From a virus: a stretch of 64,000 bases of DNA. The stretch is from positions 1 through 64,000 of IMG/VR virus record IMGVR_UViG_3300031952_000002. One strand, 5' to 3'. The notes under the pieces are model-generated. The model searched no databases and was not told the origin of the DNA. It saw only the letters and a program-made list of their open reading frames with translations. Made by a program: the position numbers and the translations under genes. Below are positions 34,331 through 44,142 of the stretch, piece by piece. Every line of letters begins with the position of its first letter. The stretch's first letter is position 1.

Positions 34331-36981
34331 CTGGTTGGCACCGTGGTTTTTATTGGCATAAGGGTACCGGTACTTGCAATACCAAGTAACAGTTCAATGT
34401 TTACGCTACCACCTTTTGTTAAAACTCGTCCAGCCTTTAGTCCGCTAAAGCGGTTATCTTGGGCAAAAAGAACAGCTAGATCATTAAGGGCCGTGCCCGG
34501 ATTAAAGGTGGCTACACTAGATCCAACTTGAACTGGATTACCAAAAAAAGGATCATCGAGTAGGTCACCTTTGTGAGTATAAAGCTTAATAAATGCTGCC
34601 TGAGTAAGGTTGGAGTAAGACCGAGCTACCGCTACGTCACTTCCTACTAATTGAATGTCTGCTGTACCTTGGCTGGTATCAAAATTAAGAGCAAAGTCAG
34701 ACAAAGCCAAATAGGTGATATTTTGCAAATCTTTTTCGCTTGGGTTAATGCTCATGTTGCTAGGCACTTCGGCTGCATTTTGGCTTGGTATAGCAATCAT
34801 CATAAAGCTATTTACAGTGTTGGGCTTATAAGCGTGGAGCTTGGCTTGATCGGCTGCCGTAAATCTAGACAAATCCGCGTCACCGTTTACAGTTATCAAA
34901 GTCTGTATACTAGAAATTATCTTAATGGCGTCTATTCGCCTTGGTTCTGGTCTTTGGGTTATACTTTGGATCAGAATAGGTTGACCGATATACAAACCTT
35001 CTGGACTGGTTATCAAAAAGCTGTTACCAGACCCAGTAGACCTAAAGGGCACAAAAAAACCAACTTCGTCTACGTATGGTTCTTTAAGGCCATTAATCGC
35101 TGCAATTTCAATCCATCTGTTCACATCACCTAAATAAGTTTGCGACAAACTTTCTAAGCTAGCTCCAAGAGGGAATGGTACATAGAACTTACTATTACTT
35201 TCAACAAAATCAATACCTTGGGTTCTGGCATAAGTGCCGTACCACCTAGAATAGTCTTCGTCTGTGGTGTTCTTTTGCGAGCGCATCAAAACAATCATCT
35301 GGTCCAAAGCTAGACTCATGTCATTCATTACACTAAGTATTTCTATGTCTTCCGTGGTAAGAGCCTTAGTGTAAGTTGGACTGGCTAGGCCAAAGATCTG
35401 GTCATAAACCGGGCTGTTACCGCCAATACGCTGGGACAACAAAGCGGTAAACGAATCTAAAGCTAGCTTAATAATTTGTATATCTTCTGAAGTAAGCAAA
35501 GCAGCATTTTGTTCTTCTTGGGCTATCAATTCCTGGGTGGCTGAGTTTAATTGTAAAGTGTTGATAGTGGCAACACTAAGGATTTCGTCATATTCAGCCG
35601 GGTTGGCAAACATATCACCAAAAGGATCTACTTCTAGTCCACCAGTTAAAGATGTTTGTTGTCCAGGAGAGTTTGGTCCTGACCTGGTGTTGTCTTGTTG
35701 ATTAGCTGAAGTATCAAACGGTGATGTAGTGGCCTTACCATCACGTTGAGGTTCGCCGCCATATACGTGAGCATTTATGCTTTTAATTTTTTGACGTATT
35801 TGTTCAGCTGTGCGGCTTTGCGACTGGTCATGAGACAAATTGGCAAAAGTTTCTTTAATTTGAGCTTCAGCGCTTCGAATAATAACGTCACTATAGTCAG
35901 TGATAGTTTTAGGGATATTAGCTACAGTCTTGGCTAAAATTCTGGTTTTTTTAAGAGGTTGCAAAACTGCTGTATTTAAGTCAGCCTGAAAACCTTGCAA
36001 CACACTAAGACCTTTGTTAATGGTAGCAATACCTTGGTCTAGTGTGCGGTTGATTTGAGCAAAAGGATTGATCGATTTTTCATTATGACCCGACTTAAAA
36101 GTTTCCGGCTTAGGCACTTCGCCTGTGTTAGGTGGCAATTCTGGCCACCTTTGCCAAGCAACTAAAGAAATAGAATAAAGATATTCTAGTGTTCCCGCTC
36201 CTTTACGTACAGACATGTTACTAAGTGAACAGTTGTAATACATCTTGTCTTTGTGCATCAAAAACATCAAAACCAGGTTCTTGTTGCCAGCTTTTTTAAG
36301 TTCAAGGTAAAGATCCATAAAACGCATTAAATTGTGCGCAATTATATATCCAGTTTGTCCGCCATTAGACCAAGAAGCGTGCGTATCTAAAACCGGGCTA
36401 TTTAAAGGAAGGCTTTCACCCATAAATGCACTAGCAATATTACCAACAGCCTGTAGTGTCTGTTTTGCTGAACTTACAGTACTCTGGGCTGCTTTTATAG
36501 TATTTTGAAAAAGATAGTCTAATGGACCTTTTTTATTGCCACCTGAGTTTGTCTGATTGCTGTTTGAAACGGCGGTAGGGTACACACCGGTAGACCCATT
36601 GATAGATATTTGACGTAATGGTGCTCCATTGTGCTCTTCTACGATACCCTTCATAGTCACAGTGGTATTAATAGCAGCGGGAACACTAATGTTTATAGAT
36701 TGAGGAGGTAAAGGCAAAACAAAAGACATGACTTTTGTTTTGTTTTTTATATCGTATATAACAAACTCATAGTTGAACTTGCTAAATGAATTGGCAGCAT
36801 CCAGCGATTGATACTGAAACAATAAAGAGTCTTGAGATAGTTTATATTGCTTTATTATCGAAGCAGAATCAGTTAGATATAGACCGGACCCATCTGACAA
36901 GGTATCTTGTCCGGTACCTACTCCTATCAGTTTTGCGCCTTGGTCTAATAAGCCGTCCCTAGCATCGTCTAAAAGTGTCAT
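34327..36981 (-). CDS. Baseplate/tail hub protein with LysM-like domain
   Basis: 884 residues. Residues about 85-125 (LPLPPQSINISVP...MKGIVEEHNG) resemble the N-terminal unit of XkdP-like tail proteins. Residues about 600-640 (GASLESLSQTYLGDVNRWIE then IAAINGL) form a LysM-like motif, which in phage tails usually binds hub parts rather than free peptidoglycan. The C-terminal ~90 residues (IKLYTHKGDLLDDPFFGNPV) recall the gp25/DUF2634-type wedge domain, so the protein may fuse hub and wedge-initiator elements. The middle is helical, with Gln-rich linkers. Confidence 0.65.
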   Translation of the reverse strand: MTLLDDARDGLLDQGAKLIGVGTGQDTLSDGSGLYLTDSASIIKQYKLSQDSLLFQYQSLDAANSFSKFNYEFVIYDIKNKTKVMSFVLPLPPQSINISVPAAINTTVTMKGIVEEHNGAPLRQISINGSTGVYPTAVSNSNQTNSGGNKKGPLDYLFQNTIKAAQSTVSSAKQTLQAVGNIASAFMGESLPLNSPVLDTHASWSNGGQTGYIIAHNLMRFMDLYLELKKAGNKNLVLMFLMHKDKMYYNCSLSNMSVRKGAGTLEYLYSISLVAWQRWPELPPNTGEVPKPETFKSGHNEKSINPFAQINRTLDQGIATINKGLSVLQGFQADLNTAVLQPLKKTRILAKTVANIPKTITDYSDVIIRSAEAQIKETFANLSHDQSQSRTAEQIRQKIKSINAHVYGGEPQRDGKATTSPFDTSANQQDNTRSGPNSPGQQTSLTGGLEVDPFGDMFANPAEYDEILSVATINTLQLNSATQELIAQEEQNAALLTSEDIQIIKLALDSFTALLSQRIGGNSPVYDQIFGLASPTYTKALTTEDIEILSVMNDMSLALDQMIVLMRSQKNTTDEDYSRWYGTYARTQGIDFVESNSKFYVPFPLGASLESLSQTYLGDVNRWIEIAAINGLKEPYVDEVGFFVPFRSTGSGNSFLITSPEGLYIGQPILIQSITQRPEPRRIDAIKIISSIQTLITVNGDADLSRFTAADQAKLHAYKPNTVNSFMMIAIPSQNAAEVPSNMSINPSEKDLQNITYLALSDFALNFDTSQGTADIQLVGSDVAVARSYSNLTQAAFIKLYTHKGDLLDDPFFGNPVQVGSSVATFNPGTALNDLAVLFAQDNRFSGLKAGRVLTKGGSVNIELLLGIASTGTLMPIKTTVPTR

Positions 36982-36982
36982 A

Positions 36983-37789
36983 TTAACTTCCTGCCTTTAC
37001 TTTTGTGCTGCCGATAAAAGGAGCCCCGGTTACATAGCAGGCTGGTTGGGTCATAGTGGTAAGGACCATTCCCTCTTCACCAGCTAAACTGATTTGTAGT
37101 GCGTCTATTTTGACTGATTGACTGGCTTTTATTTCAGCTGTAAGTACGTCAGCTTTAAGCTTTTTAGCTTTTACGTTGGCATTGCTGCATGTCAAATTGA
37201 CATCACCGGCCACCTTAAGGGTAGCATCACCGGCTATAGTGATTGAGTTGTCACCTCTAACTGTGATCTTTAAATCACCACATTTAATAGTTACAGCATC
37301 GTTTGCGTTGTCAATTTTGATTTCATTTAAGCCGGTTACTTTGTCAGCTGTAAGAGTGATATCGTCTGGGGTAAGCAAAATCTCTGAAGCTACTGGCCCT
37401 GTTTCACCGTCTAGTGTGCGAATAGCGTAAGTACCGTCTGGCGTAATTTCTGTTTCGGTTTGACGCAAGTGCTGCAAAAAGCTAGGGCCATCCGTAACCT
37501 TTGGTTTTATTTCTGCCTTCCTAGATCCACCAACTATAACCCCAATGTTTGGCAAACCATTGATAAACATAACCAAAGCTCGATAGTTTTTATCTAAAAC
37601 GTGATCAGCATAATCTATTGGACTACCAAACCATCCATCCATAACGGTGCATCGGTAGGTTTGTTGGGCTCCACCGTCAAGGGTTATATGGACATCATAT
37701 TCGTATTGGTACTTGGTGATACTTTCCTTGTCTTTAGGAGATATAACCTTTATCACTGTTCCGCAATACAGGCCGTTTAATTTATACAT
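36983..37789 (-). CDS. Baseplate central spike protein (gpV/gp5-like)
   Basis: 268 residues from the ATG at 37789. The N-terminal ~110 residues suit an OB-fold (CTVMDGWFGSP). The remainder is a run of short alternating strands (DNSITIAGDATLKVAGDVNL) typical of the trimeric beta-helix needle of contractile tails. No HxH iron-tip motif is obvious near the C-terminus; the end VTGAPFIGSTKV may instead mount a separate tip. Coupled by overlap to the hub gene at 37789. Confidence 0.75.
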   Translation of the reverse strand: MYKLNGLYCGTVIKVISPKDKESITKYQYEYDVHITLDGGAQQTYRCTVMDGWFGSPIDYADHVLDKNYRALVMFINGLPNIGVIVGGSRKAEIKPKVTDGPSFLQHLRQTETEITPDGTYAIRTLDGETGPVASEILLTPDDITLTADKVTGLNEIKIDNANDAVTIKCGDLKITVRGDNSITIAGDATLKVAGDVNLTCSNANVKAKKLKADVLTAEIKASQSVKIDALQISLAGEEGMVLTTMTQPACYVTGAPFIGSTKVKAGS

Positions 37790-39939
37790 CAAAATTTACC
37801 TTTTATGTATGAAGTAGCCTGGGTTCTTATGTCTGTTGGACTTATCGCTTGTCCAGTTATTCGTTTTTGGACTTCAGTTAAACCTGGTCCTGGAGTATTT
37901 GTGGCGTATATACCAACAGTGTCTAAGCTAACATAATGAGGTGAGTTTTGCACATTGCTTAAACTAGAGGCAATTACACCATGGCTAAGTCCGTATGTGG
38001 TACGAAACTGTTTAGTACCATTTTTACCTAAAGTCGCTGAATGATTAATTGATTCAATATGAAAAAGAAGCCCTCTAACTTCTAAATTGTCTCCCTCAGC
38101 TACAGGTAAACTACACCCTATGGTTGTTAGTTCTCCTTTAGCTTTTAGGTGACCATTAAATTTCCAATCAGCCTGCATTTTTGCCCATATTGGAGAAAAA
38201 GTGAAAGTTAGGGAGTTATCTGGACTCATATCAAAAGGAGTGGACATAACGAAAGCTCTGGTACCATGTCTTTGTATATCAAGTTCATCAACTACGTAAT
38301 TTCCAAGTCTTAACTGTGAGGCCGTTTTAGTATCCTGGTTAAGGGCTTGATCTCCAACAAAAGTCAAACTACCTGTTGTTCCTGTGATTTGGACAAAGTT
38401 TATTCTTTCCGCTTCATCCGTGTGCCAAGTGAAATCAGTTATTAAAGCTTCATCTACAATCCATCTAGGGAGATTGCCATAATAGGTTCTAAGATCAGCT
38501 ACAGCTCCTGAAGGGGAGTTTTGGCTACTAAAAGCTTTAGCTCCACCTATTTTAGAAGCTGCAGCACTTGCCGCAGCAGCAGCCTTACCAGCAGCTCCTG
38601 GCAAATTATCAAAAAAGCTAGATGAAGAGTCTGCTTTAGTTTGATCATAGCTAAATATGTTTGGATTGGTTTCAGATTGATCTTGGTCTACTTGAATGTT
38701 CATTTTATTAGTTTCGGTAATTTTTTTCCAATTACCAGTACTAAATGGAACCTCTCTAACTATAAGTTGAGGTCTTATTTGACCTTTGTGATCCAACTTT
38801 AAAGATGTATACATTTCATTTGACACCGGGTTCAAATAATCGCTCAATGTTTCCCAGACAGACTTATTGTTCCATTCTGGGGATATAAATGGGGTATAAC
38901 CCTTACACCTAGATGAAGTTAAATGAAAAAAATTAGACTGAGCTTTTGGATCATTTAGTCCACCAACAGCCTGGTCGTTTATAGCAGGTGCAAATTTTTT
39001 AAACCATGTTGGTCCACTAGATTGACTATACGTCTGAAGTCCTAGATATATTTGATATATATCCCATATTTTACCAGGATCTATACTTAAAATCTGAAAA
39101 ACATGTTTAGTTGGTAAAATAACCTTAGACACCGTTCCTCTAATACCTGTCACCTTGTCAGCATCAGCTGGACTTGAAACCCCAAGACAAGTTAAAAAGA
39201 GTAGTCCTATAACTATATCTGGAGTTTTCTTTTGTGTGTCCGGTTCAAGTAGTATCTTATAGACATTACTAGCCAAAGTGGCTATATTTGAGTCAACAAT
39301 AGAGCCAAGAAGACTTAAAAAGTTTGTTTGTTGTTGCGCTATCTGGGAAACTGGTGAAGATCCTGTTTTTTGGACTTCCAGTGATTTGATGGACAAATCA
39401 GGAGGAAATAAATAATACAAAGATGAAGCCATTTCAAGAAAAGCTTGAGCTTGTATTGAACAGCTAACTGTCCTTACTCCGCCTGACATATTGTCAGACA
39501 TGCTGGTGCTAGTTACTCGACCCATAAACTTGAAACCGGATCGATAACTATTCAGTTTACCTTTGGGACTATAACCCGGATCTGATCTTACTTTACCTAA
39601 TTCTATGGCAACCGTTTTAGCGTCTTCTTGGTTGTCATTAATCCAAATAAAACACCAATCACCATTATTGATCAAAACTGGGTAATTTACGTTTGTTATT
39701 TTGAGGTTTATGTTGGCCATTTTACCAAAAGAGCTTTTGGAATTGGATATATTAACCGCTATTGCATCATTTTCTACAATAACCAAAGGTTCTGGTTCAT
39801 TAACGCTTACATTTGATGGGGCATAAGCGCTGATAGGGTCTTTGTAACGACTAAAAGCTACAGTCCAGGTTGGAGTATAGCTGGAATATTGGCCAGTTAC
39901 GTTGGGCGACAAAAATGTATATGGACAGCTTCTTTGCAT
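37789..39939 (-). CDS. Baseplate hub protein (gpD/gp27/gp44-like)
   Basis: 716 residues. The region VAVNISNSKSSFGKMANINL with GDWCFIWINDN and GFKFMGRVTST matches the layout of tail hub proteins that form the ring linking tube and spike. The C-terminal ~150 residues (DNLEVRGLLFHIESINHSATLG) give a second beta domain. It lies between tape measure and spike, the conserved order in contractile-tail phages. Longer than typical hubs (~350-400 aa), with a helical Ala-rich insert near residues 440-480. Confidence 0.75.
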   Translation of the reverse strand: MQRSCPYTFLSPNVTGQYSSYTPTWTVAFSRYKDPISAYAPSNVSVNEPEPLVIVENDAIAVNISNSKSSFGKMANINLKITNVNYPVLINNGDWCFIWINDNQEDAKTVAIELGKVRSDPGYSPKGKLNSYRSGFKFMGRVTSTSMSDNMSGGVRTVSCSIQAQAFLEMASSLYYLFPPDLSIKSLEVQKTGSSPVSQIAQQQTNFLSLLGSIVDSNIATLASNVYKILLEPDTQKKTPDIVIGLLFLTCLGVSSPADADKVTGIRGTVSKVILPTKHVFQILSIDPGKIWDIYQIYLGLQTYSQSSGPTWFKKFAPAINDQAVGGLNDPKAQSNFFHLTSSRCKGYTPFISPEWNNKSVWETLSDYLNPVSNEMYTSLKLDHKGQIRPQLIVREVPFSTGNWKKITETNKMNIQVDQDQSETNPNIFSYDQTKADSSSSFFDNLPGAAGKAAAAASAAASKIGGAKAFSSQNSPSGAVADLRTYYGNLPRWIVDEALITDFTWHTDEAERINFVQITGTTGSLTFVGDQALNQDTKTASQLRLGNYVVDELDIQRHGTRAFVMSTPFDMSPDNSLTFTFSPIWAKMQADWKFNGHLKAKGELTTIGCSLPVAEGDNLEVRGLLFHIESINHSATLGKNGTKQFRTTYGLSHGVIASSLSNVQNSPHYVSLDTVGIYATNTPGPGLTEVQKRITGQAISPTDIRTQATSYIKGKF

Positions 39940-39954
39940 TAAACTCTCTTACCG

Positions 39955-42348
39955 TTAATTGCCAGAATTCATTTTAAGCCATTTTTCTTGATTTTGTTTT
40001 CTTGATCCAGCTCCAGTAACTGGTCCTGCAGGCATTGGCTGTGTGTCTTGTCCAACAGCTTTCCTAAATTCTTCTAAAGTGTTTTGGGTAAACTTAGCAA
40101 ATGCTTCACCAAGAATTTCCCCAACCTGTTTACCAGAACTGCTAGCTTCTTTTGAAAAAGCATCAATAAGGGCGCTTTCCTGAGTTTTAGCTTCAGTTTC
40201 TTGTAACCTTGCTTGAGATGTTCCACCTATAGATACATTGCCGGATTTCATTTCAACAAAGTTGCCGGGTGACTCCATAGTGCCACCAATGTTTGACAGC
40301 ATTTCGGGAGTAGTACCCATACCTATTTTGCCAGTAGCGTCACCGGTAGCAGAATATGCTCCTCTAGTAGGCATACCATACTTTTTCAATATTTCGTCTG
40401 TTTTTTGTCCTTGAGGGGTATTAAGACCTAAAACATTTGACCTAGCTTGAGCCGCTTGAGTTCCAACACCCTGTATTTTAGCTTTAATTTCATCTATTGA
40501 ATCAGAAGTATTGGTAGTTTCTTTAATTACTTTAGCAGCTGCATCTATTCTACCAGCCGCAATTTGTTTTTGCAATAAATCTGCCGTCATTGGATCTAGA
40601 TTATAGCCATATAAAACCTTCATCATCCCAGCACCCAATAGGGTCTGAGGATTAGCTATTGCATTTTGCATCATTGAGTTGGCATTAGCTGCTACAGCCA
40701 TTTTGTCTGAGGGGTTCATGTTCATCCCTTGCATAGACTGCAAAGCGCCCATAAACCTGCCACCAACCTCCTGTTCACTAACCGCTCCGCCAAATTGTCC
40801 TTGTATACCTGCCATGATATTGGTGAATTGTTCTCTTTGGCCTAAACTACCCCTTAAGTCAAGGCCAGATCTTTGTCCTTGGCCCAAGAATTGCTCTAGC
40901 TTTCCTCTTTGCGTATCCTTGTCAGACATTGATATTCGACGAAAAAACTCTTCGTTAGCTTGGTTACCTATACCTGTTTCCAGGCCACTTCTTAGCAAAA
41001 CTGCTCCACCTCTAGCTAGAGATCCCCTGTCAATACCCATACGGCTAGCCATAGCTAGTCCTGAACCAGCTTCATCTAGTCCAATACCCTGCCTTAGTAA
41101 CAGATCTTCTATTCCTCTGGCGTATCCGTGACCTTTTTCTATGTCCATTCGGCGCATAGTTGGGTTCATAATACTTCTAAGAGCGGCATTAGACGTGGCA
41201 TTAAAGGCATCTATTTCTGATTCAGAAGCTTTTGTTGCTTTTTCTTTTAGATAGGTTTGATTTTTCTTGTGAGCTTGTTCTTCGGTAAGCATACCAAGAT
41301 TTGACCCAATATTATTAAGTGTTACACCAATAACATTTGACAAACCTTCACCTAGACCCTTACCGGAACCCCAAGCACGACCTACATCACCAAATCCAGC
41401 CGAATCGCCCATTTTATCAAATATATTTTTGTCATCTAAGGCACCGAATCTACCCATACCCCTAGATTGCATGTAATATTGACCCATATTACCTTGCATA
41501 GCATCACTGTACATACTTTTATTTGATCTATAGTAGCTCTGCTCAGCTAGTTCATCTGCCGATCCAACGTAGTCTGCAGCTCTTTTTACGCCGTACCCAA
41601 CTGCACCAGCCATACTTACATATCTCATTAATGCCATCATAGCTGCAGGGCTAGCTCCGGCACCCATCATGCTACCCAATATTCCGGTAGCTGGTCCTTG
41701 AGGTCCCTGTGGGCCACCTGGGCCACCAAGAGCTGCTGCAGGGTCGCCATGTATGGCATTAGCTACGGTTGTGCCGATAGGCTGGTGCATCATTTGCACC
41801 ATTCTAGCTTGACCATAAAGATATTGATTTCTGGTCATCTCCTGTTGGCTAGCATTCATAAACCCTCTAGCGTCACCTAACTGGCTACGCAAATTTGGGT
41901 TACTAGGGTCACTAGCTAAAGATGTTTCTAGGTCTTTAATTTGGCTTTTAAATTCACCAATATTTAGGGCACTTGCGGCTAAACTTTTCTTTAGATTGTC
42001 TACTTGGAGACCAAGTACCGAAAAGATGCCACCTTTTTGTTCTGCAGCGGAAGCATTAAGCTCACTACGGAACTTGGAAAAAGTGGACATAAAAGAATGA
42101 AGTCCACCTTGAGTTTGGTTTAGTTGCTGGAGGGCTCCGGTAACATCTTTGATAGTCTTAGCTTGTTCTTTAAAGTAATTTAGGCTTTCGTCTTGGCGAC
42201 CAGCGCCCTGAGGCTTAGTGATACCTTGCTGAGCTTTTGCCAGTCTTTCGGCAGCGGCAGCGTTTTCATTGAGCAATTTTTGTTGTTGCTCTAAGGCTTT
42301 GCTTATTTGTTCAAAACCGCTCGTGTTTGCTTCAAACGAGATTTTCAT
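39955..42348 (-). CDS. Tail tape-measure protein
   Basis: 797 residues. Long helical Gln/Ala/Lys-rich N-terminus (ALEQQQKLLNENAAAAERLA), central Gly/Ala hydrophobic segment (about 200-260, ASPAAMMALMRYVSMAGAVG), then helical Gly/Met-rich repeats. It lies directly downstream of two small chaperone-like genes, the typical setting. At the usual ~0.15 nm per residue it would specify a tail of roughly 120 nm. No peptidase or transglycosylase motif is visible. Confidence 0.8.
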   Translation of the reverse strand: MKISFEANTSGFEQISKALEQQQKLLNENAAAAERLAKAQQGITKPQGAGRQDESLNYFKEQAKTIKDVTGALQQLNQTQGGLHSFMSTFSKFRSELNASAAEQKGGIFSVLGLQVDNLKKSLAASALNIGEFKSQIKDLETSLASDPSNPNLRSQLGDARGFMNASQQEMTRNQYLYGQARMVQMMHQPIGTTVANAIHGDPAAALGGPGGPQGPQGPATGILGSMMGAGASPAAMMALMRYVSMAGAVGYGVKRAADYVGSADELAEQSYYRSNKSMYSDAMQGNMGQYYMQSRGMGRFGALDDKNIFDKMGDSAGFGDVGRAWGSGKGLGEGLSNVIGVTLNNIGSNLGMLTEEQAHKKNQTYLKEKATKASESEIDAFNATSNAALRSIMNPTMRRMDIEKGHGYARGIEDLLLRQGIGLDEAGSGLAMASRMGIDRGSLARGGAVLLRSGLETGIGNQANEEFFRRISMSDKDTQRGKLEQFLGQGQRSGLDLRGSLGQREQFTNIMAGIQGQFGGAVSEQEVGGRFMGALQSMQGMNMNPSDKMAVAANANSMMQNAIANPQTLLGAGMMKVLYGYNLDPMTADLLQKQIAAGRIDAAAKVIKETTNTSDSIDEIKAKIQGVGTQAAQARSNVLGLNTPQGQKTDEILKKYGMPTRGAYSATGDATGKIGMGTTPEMLSNIGGTMESPGNFVEMKSGNVSIGGTSQARLQETEAKTQESALIDAFSKEASSSGKQVGEILGEAFAKFTQNTLEEFRKAVGQDTQPMPAGPVTGAGSRKQNQEKWLKMNSGN

Positions 42349-42370
42349 CTAACTTACCGATTTTATTAGG

Positions 42371-42838
42371 TTATTCACCAGACAAACTAAACTCTACTTC
42401 ATCATCAAGATTAGGTGGAATTGCTTCAAACTCTTGTTTTGATTCGACTTTTTTGGCTTTTTCCTTGGCTTCTTTTTCCTCTTTAAGGATCTGTTGCCGC
42501 AACTCTTCCGCGTAGGTATCGTCTTCATTGTCTCTTTGGTCTACATGATCCTTAACTTTATCGTCCATTAAGCACAATATATTTTCACGGACCTTTAGCC
42601 AGTCTTCCCTCTTAGCGGCACTGTCTGGGTCTTGACCTTTGTCATATAAGGTCTTTAAAGTGTGTTCAAAGTAGTGGCGAATGACGTAGTCTTCAGGCAG
42701 ATTCATTTCTACGTCATACAAAGGAGTAAAAAAAGTAGTGGAATACCACCTACATATACGGCGGTATTCATGTTCCCAGTCCATACTTTCTGTGGCAGCT
42801 AGTGCCAAGATTTGCATAGCTGCTAGGTCTAGAGTCAT
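42371..42838 (-). CDS. Probable tail assembly chaperone
   Basis: 155 residues, helical, with a strongly charged C-terminal third (EEEKEAKEKAKKVESK-like composition). It follows the gene at 42835 with a four-base ATGA overlap and precedes the tape measure. This pair-before-tape-measure arrangement is that of the G/GT-type chaperones. The family is inferred from position, size and composition. Confidence 0.6.
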   Translation of the reverse strand: MTLDLAAMQILALAATESMDWEHEYRRICRWYSTTFFTPLYDVEMNLPEDYVIRHYFEHTLKTLYDKGQDPDSAAKREDWLKVRENILCLMDDKVKDHVDQRDNEDDTYAEELRQQILKEEKEAKEKAKKVESKQEFEAIPPNLDDEVEFSLSGE

Positions 42839-43215
42839 TTGGCTAGTGTCTCTAAAGCTTTTTTAGCTTGTTCACGCAGTTTAGTGTTTTGTTCTTCGAT
42901 TTTGGTGAGGATCTCATTATATAGCATATACAAAAGGTTATCGTCACCTTCAGGCAGGTCTAGCCCGTTGCTACTATCAGACCAAAACTTAGGAGCTTTT
43001 TCGATACGCACAGCCAATTGTCCAATAATAAAGGCATCGGTTTGCAGCTTAGGGGCTGGCTCGTTATTAAGTGGACTTGGTCCAAGGACCTCCCGGCGAA
43101 TGGCATCTGCCCGGAATTGCTCTTTTTTAGTTAGTTGCAGCTTGACGGTAAAGTCGCCCATATATGGGGTACCGGTTGCTTCGCCTGTAGTATTGATAGA
43201 TATAACTTCTTGCAT
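42835..43215 (-). CDS. Probable tail assembly chaperone, first of pair
   Basis: 126 residues. N-terminal beta half (MGDFTVKLQLTKKEQFRADA) and helical C-terminus. Near its 3' end an A6 run (GCT AAA AAA GCT) occurs, and the -1 frame is open from there into the next gene. A frameshift fusion is conceivable, though the run is not a canonical X-XXY-YYZ site. First gene of the tape-measure operon; divergent from the plus gene at 43268. Confidence 0.6.
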   Translation of the reverse strand: MQEVISINTTGEATGTPYMGDFTVKLQLTKKEQFRADAIRREVLGPSPLNNEPAPKLQTDAFIIGQLAVRIEKAPKFWSDSSNGLDLPEGDDNLLYMLYNEILTKIEEQNTKLREQAKKALETLAK

Positions 43216-43267
43216 AACGTCTCCCGATTTGGTAAGGTTAGATTAACTTTTTGGGTGAGGTTTGTCA

Positions 43268-43657
43268 ATGAAACAAATACTGCTAACTGAACATGACAGT
43301 TTTGTCATTAAAGGCAATAAAATCCATTTGATAGTTACCGAAGAAAACGGACTTCAGCTTGATAAAATGGGTATTCCAAGCTATTTAGCGGAACCATCAA
43401 TTAAATATATCAATGGAGAAGATGCTATAAATGACATTAAATGGACTATATCTGACAATTTAGCGGAAAAAGGTTTTGTGCTGTTGAACACTAGCACAGA
43501 AGGGTTATATTTGAAAATGATTTACTATAACCTAGCTAACGGCATAGCTAGGTTAAAAAATGGCGAGACTTTGTTAGTGGGTGAGATTATTGAGCCGATC
43601 CGTTTGATTGGGGTTCAGCCACATCACGCTGAGGCGTATCGGAAGCTTGGACGCTAG
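43268..43657 (+). CDS. Hypothetical protein
   Basis: 129 residues from the ATG at 43268 (GAGG upstream). Soluble alpha/beta with no recognised motif. Its 3' end overlaps the convergent holin-like gene by 71 bp, which is unusual and means both strands are coding there. No sigma-28 motif in the short divergent gap. Confidence 0.6.
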   Translation: MKQILLTEHDSFVIKGNKIHLIVTEENGLQLDKMGIPSYLAEPSIKYINGEDAINDIKWTISDNLAEKGFVLLNTSTEGLYLKMIYYNLANGIARLKNGETLLVGEIIEPIRLIGVQPHHAEAYRKLGR

Positions 43658-43982
43658 GTTCACTTGAATCAAGTTCAATACTTTTGTTATCTAGATCAAT
43701 CTTAGCTTTGTCTAGACTGCGGAACATGTACAAAATAGTCGCTATAGCCCAACACATAGCAGTAGTAATGGTAGCCGTCAGCTGATTGTCATGTTGGTGC
43801 AAAGACCACAAACTAGCTAGAGTGGCCAAAAAGAACCCATAAGCAAAAGTGGTAGTTACGCTAGGGCGGCCAGCTTTTGGGTCAAATATCATAGGCGCTT
43901 TAATATCATGGAGCAAAGTCAGCATGTCAAACAGTTTAGACTGGACAGAAGTTAATAGGGACACTAAAACCTTAGGTAACAT
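43587..43982 (-). CDS. Holin-like membrane protein
   Basis: 131 residues. Two membrane segments (about 43-62, TTTFAYGFFLATLASLWSLH, and 68-90, TATITTAMCWAIATILYMF) follow an amphipathic N-terminus. The C-terminus is acidic and Ser/Gln-rich. Topology and position beside a wall peptidase suit a class II holin or membrane regulator. Sequence alone cannot distinguish these. Confidence 0.55.
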   Translation of the reverse strand: MLPKVLVSLLTSVQSKLFDMLTLLHDIKAPMIFDPKAGRPSVTTTFAYGFFLATLASLWSLHQHDNQLTATITTAMCWAIATILYMFRSLDKAKIDLDNKSIELDSSEPSVQASDTPQRDVAEPQSNGSAQ

Positions 43983-44004
43983 TTCTTACTCCGAAGCTAC
44001 GTAT

Positions 44005-44142
44005 GTGTCAAAAGTCCCTGGAGGGGTTTTGTATAGGGTGGATTGGTTTGTTATTGATATTGCCGGACAATATCTTGATAGCGGCAAAACAGTGACATTT
44101 GCACCAAAATCTACAAGTAAAATTAGGGAGTTTCAGGTATGA
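44005..44142 (+). CDS. Small protein, GTG start
   Basis: About 45 residues from the GTG at 44005, beginning MSKVPGGVLYRVDWF. A longer frame back to 43849 would be antisense to the holin-like gene and is discarded. It overlaps the next gene by ATGA. Start uncertain; VPGGV.YR recurs in small phage proteins of unknown role. Confidence 0.45.
   Translation: MSKVPGGVLYRVDWFVIDIAGQYLDSGKTVTFAPKSTSKIREFQV

Noticed and set aside
36995-37020. GCCGATAA sequence in the spike gene
   Set aside because: It lacks the TAAAGTTT box at the needed distance and encodes spike residues.
40679-41131. 150-codon plus-strand frame inside the tape-measure gene
   Set aside because: Pro/Ser/Leu-rich antisense shadow of the tape-measure protein; no SD.
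43849-44004. 5' part of a longer plus-strand frame leading into the gene at 44005
   Set aside because: It is antisense to the holin-like gene and has no ribosome site; only the part after 44005 looks coding.
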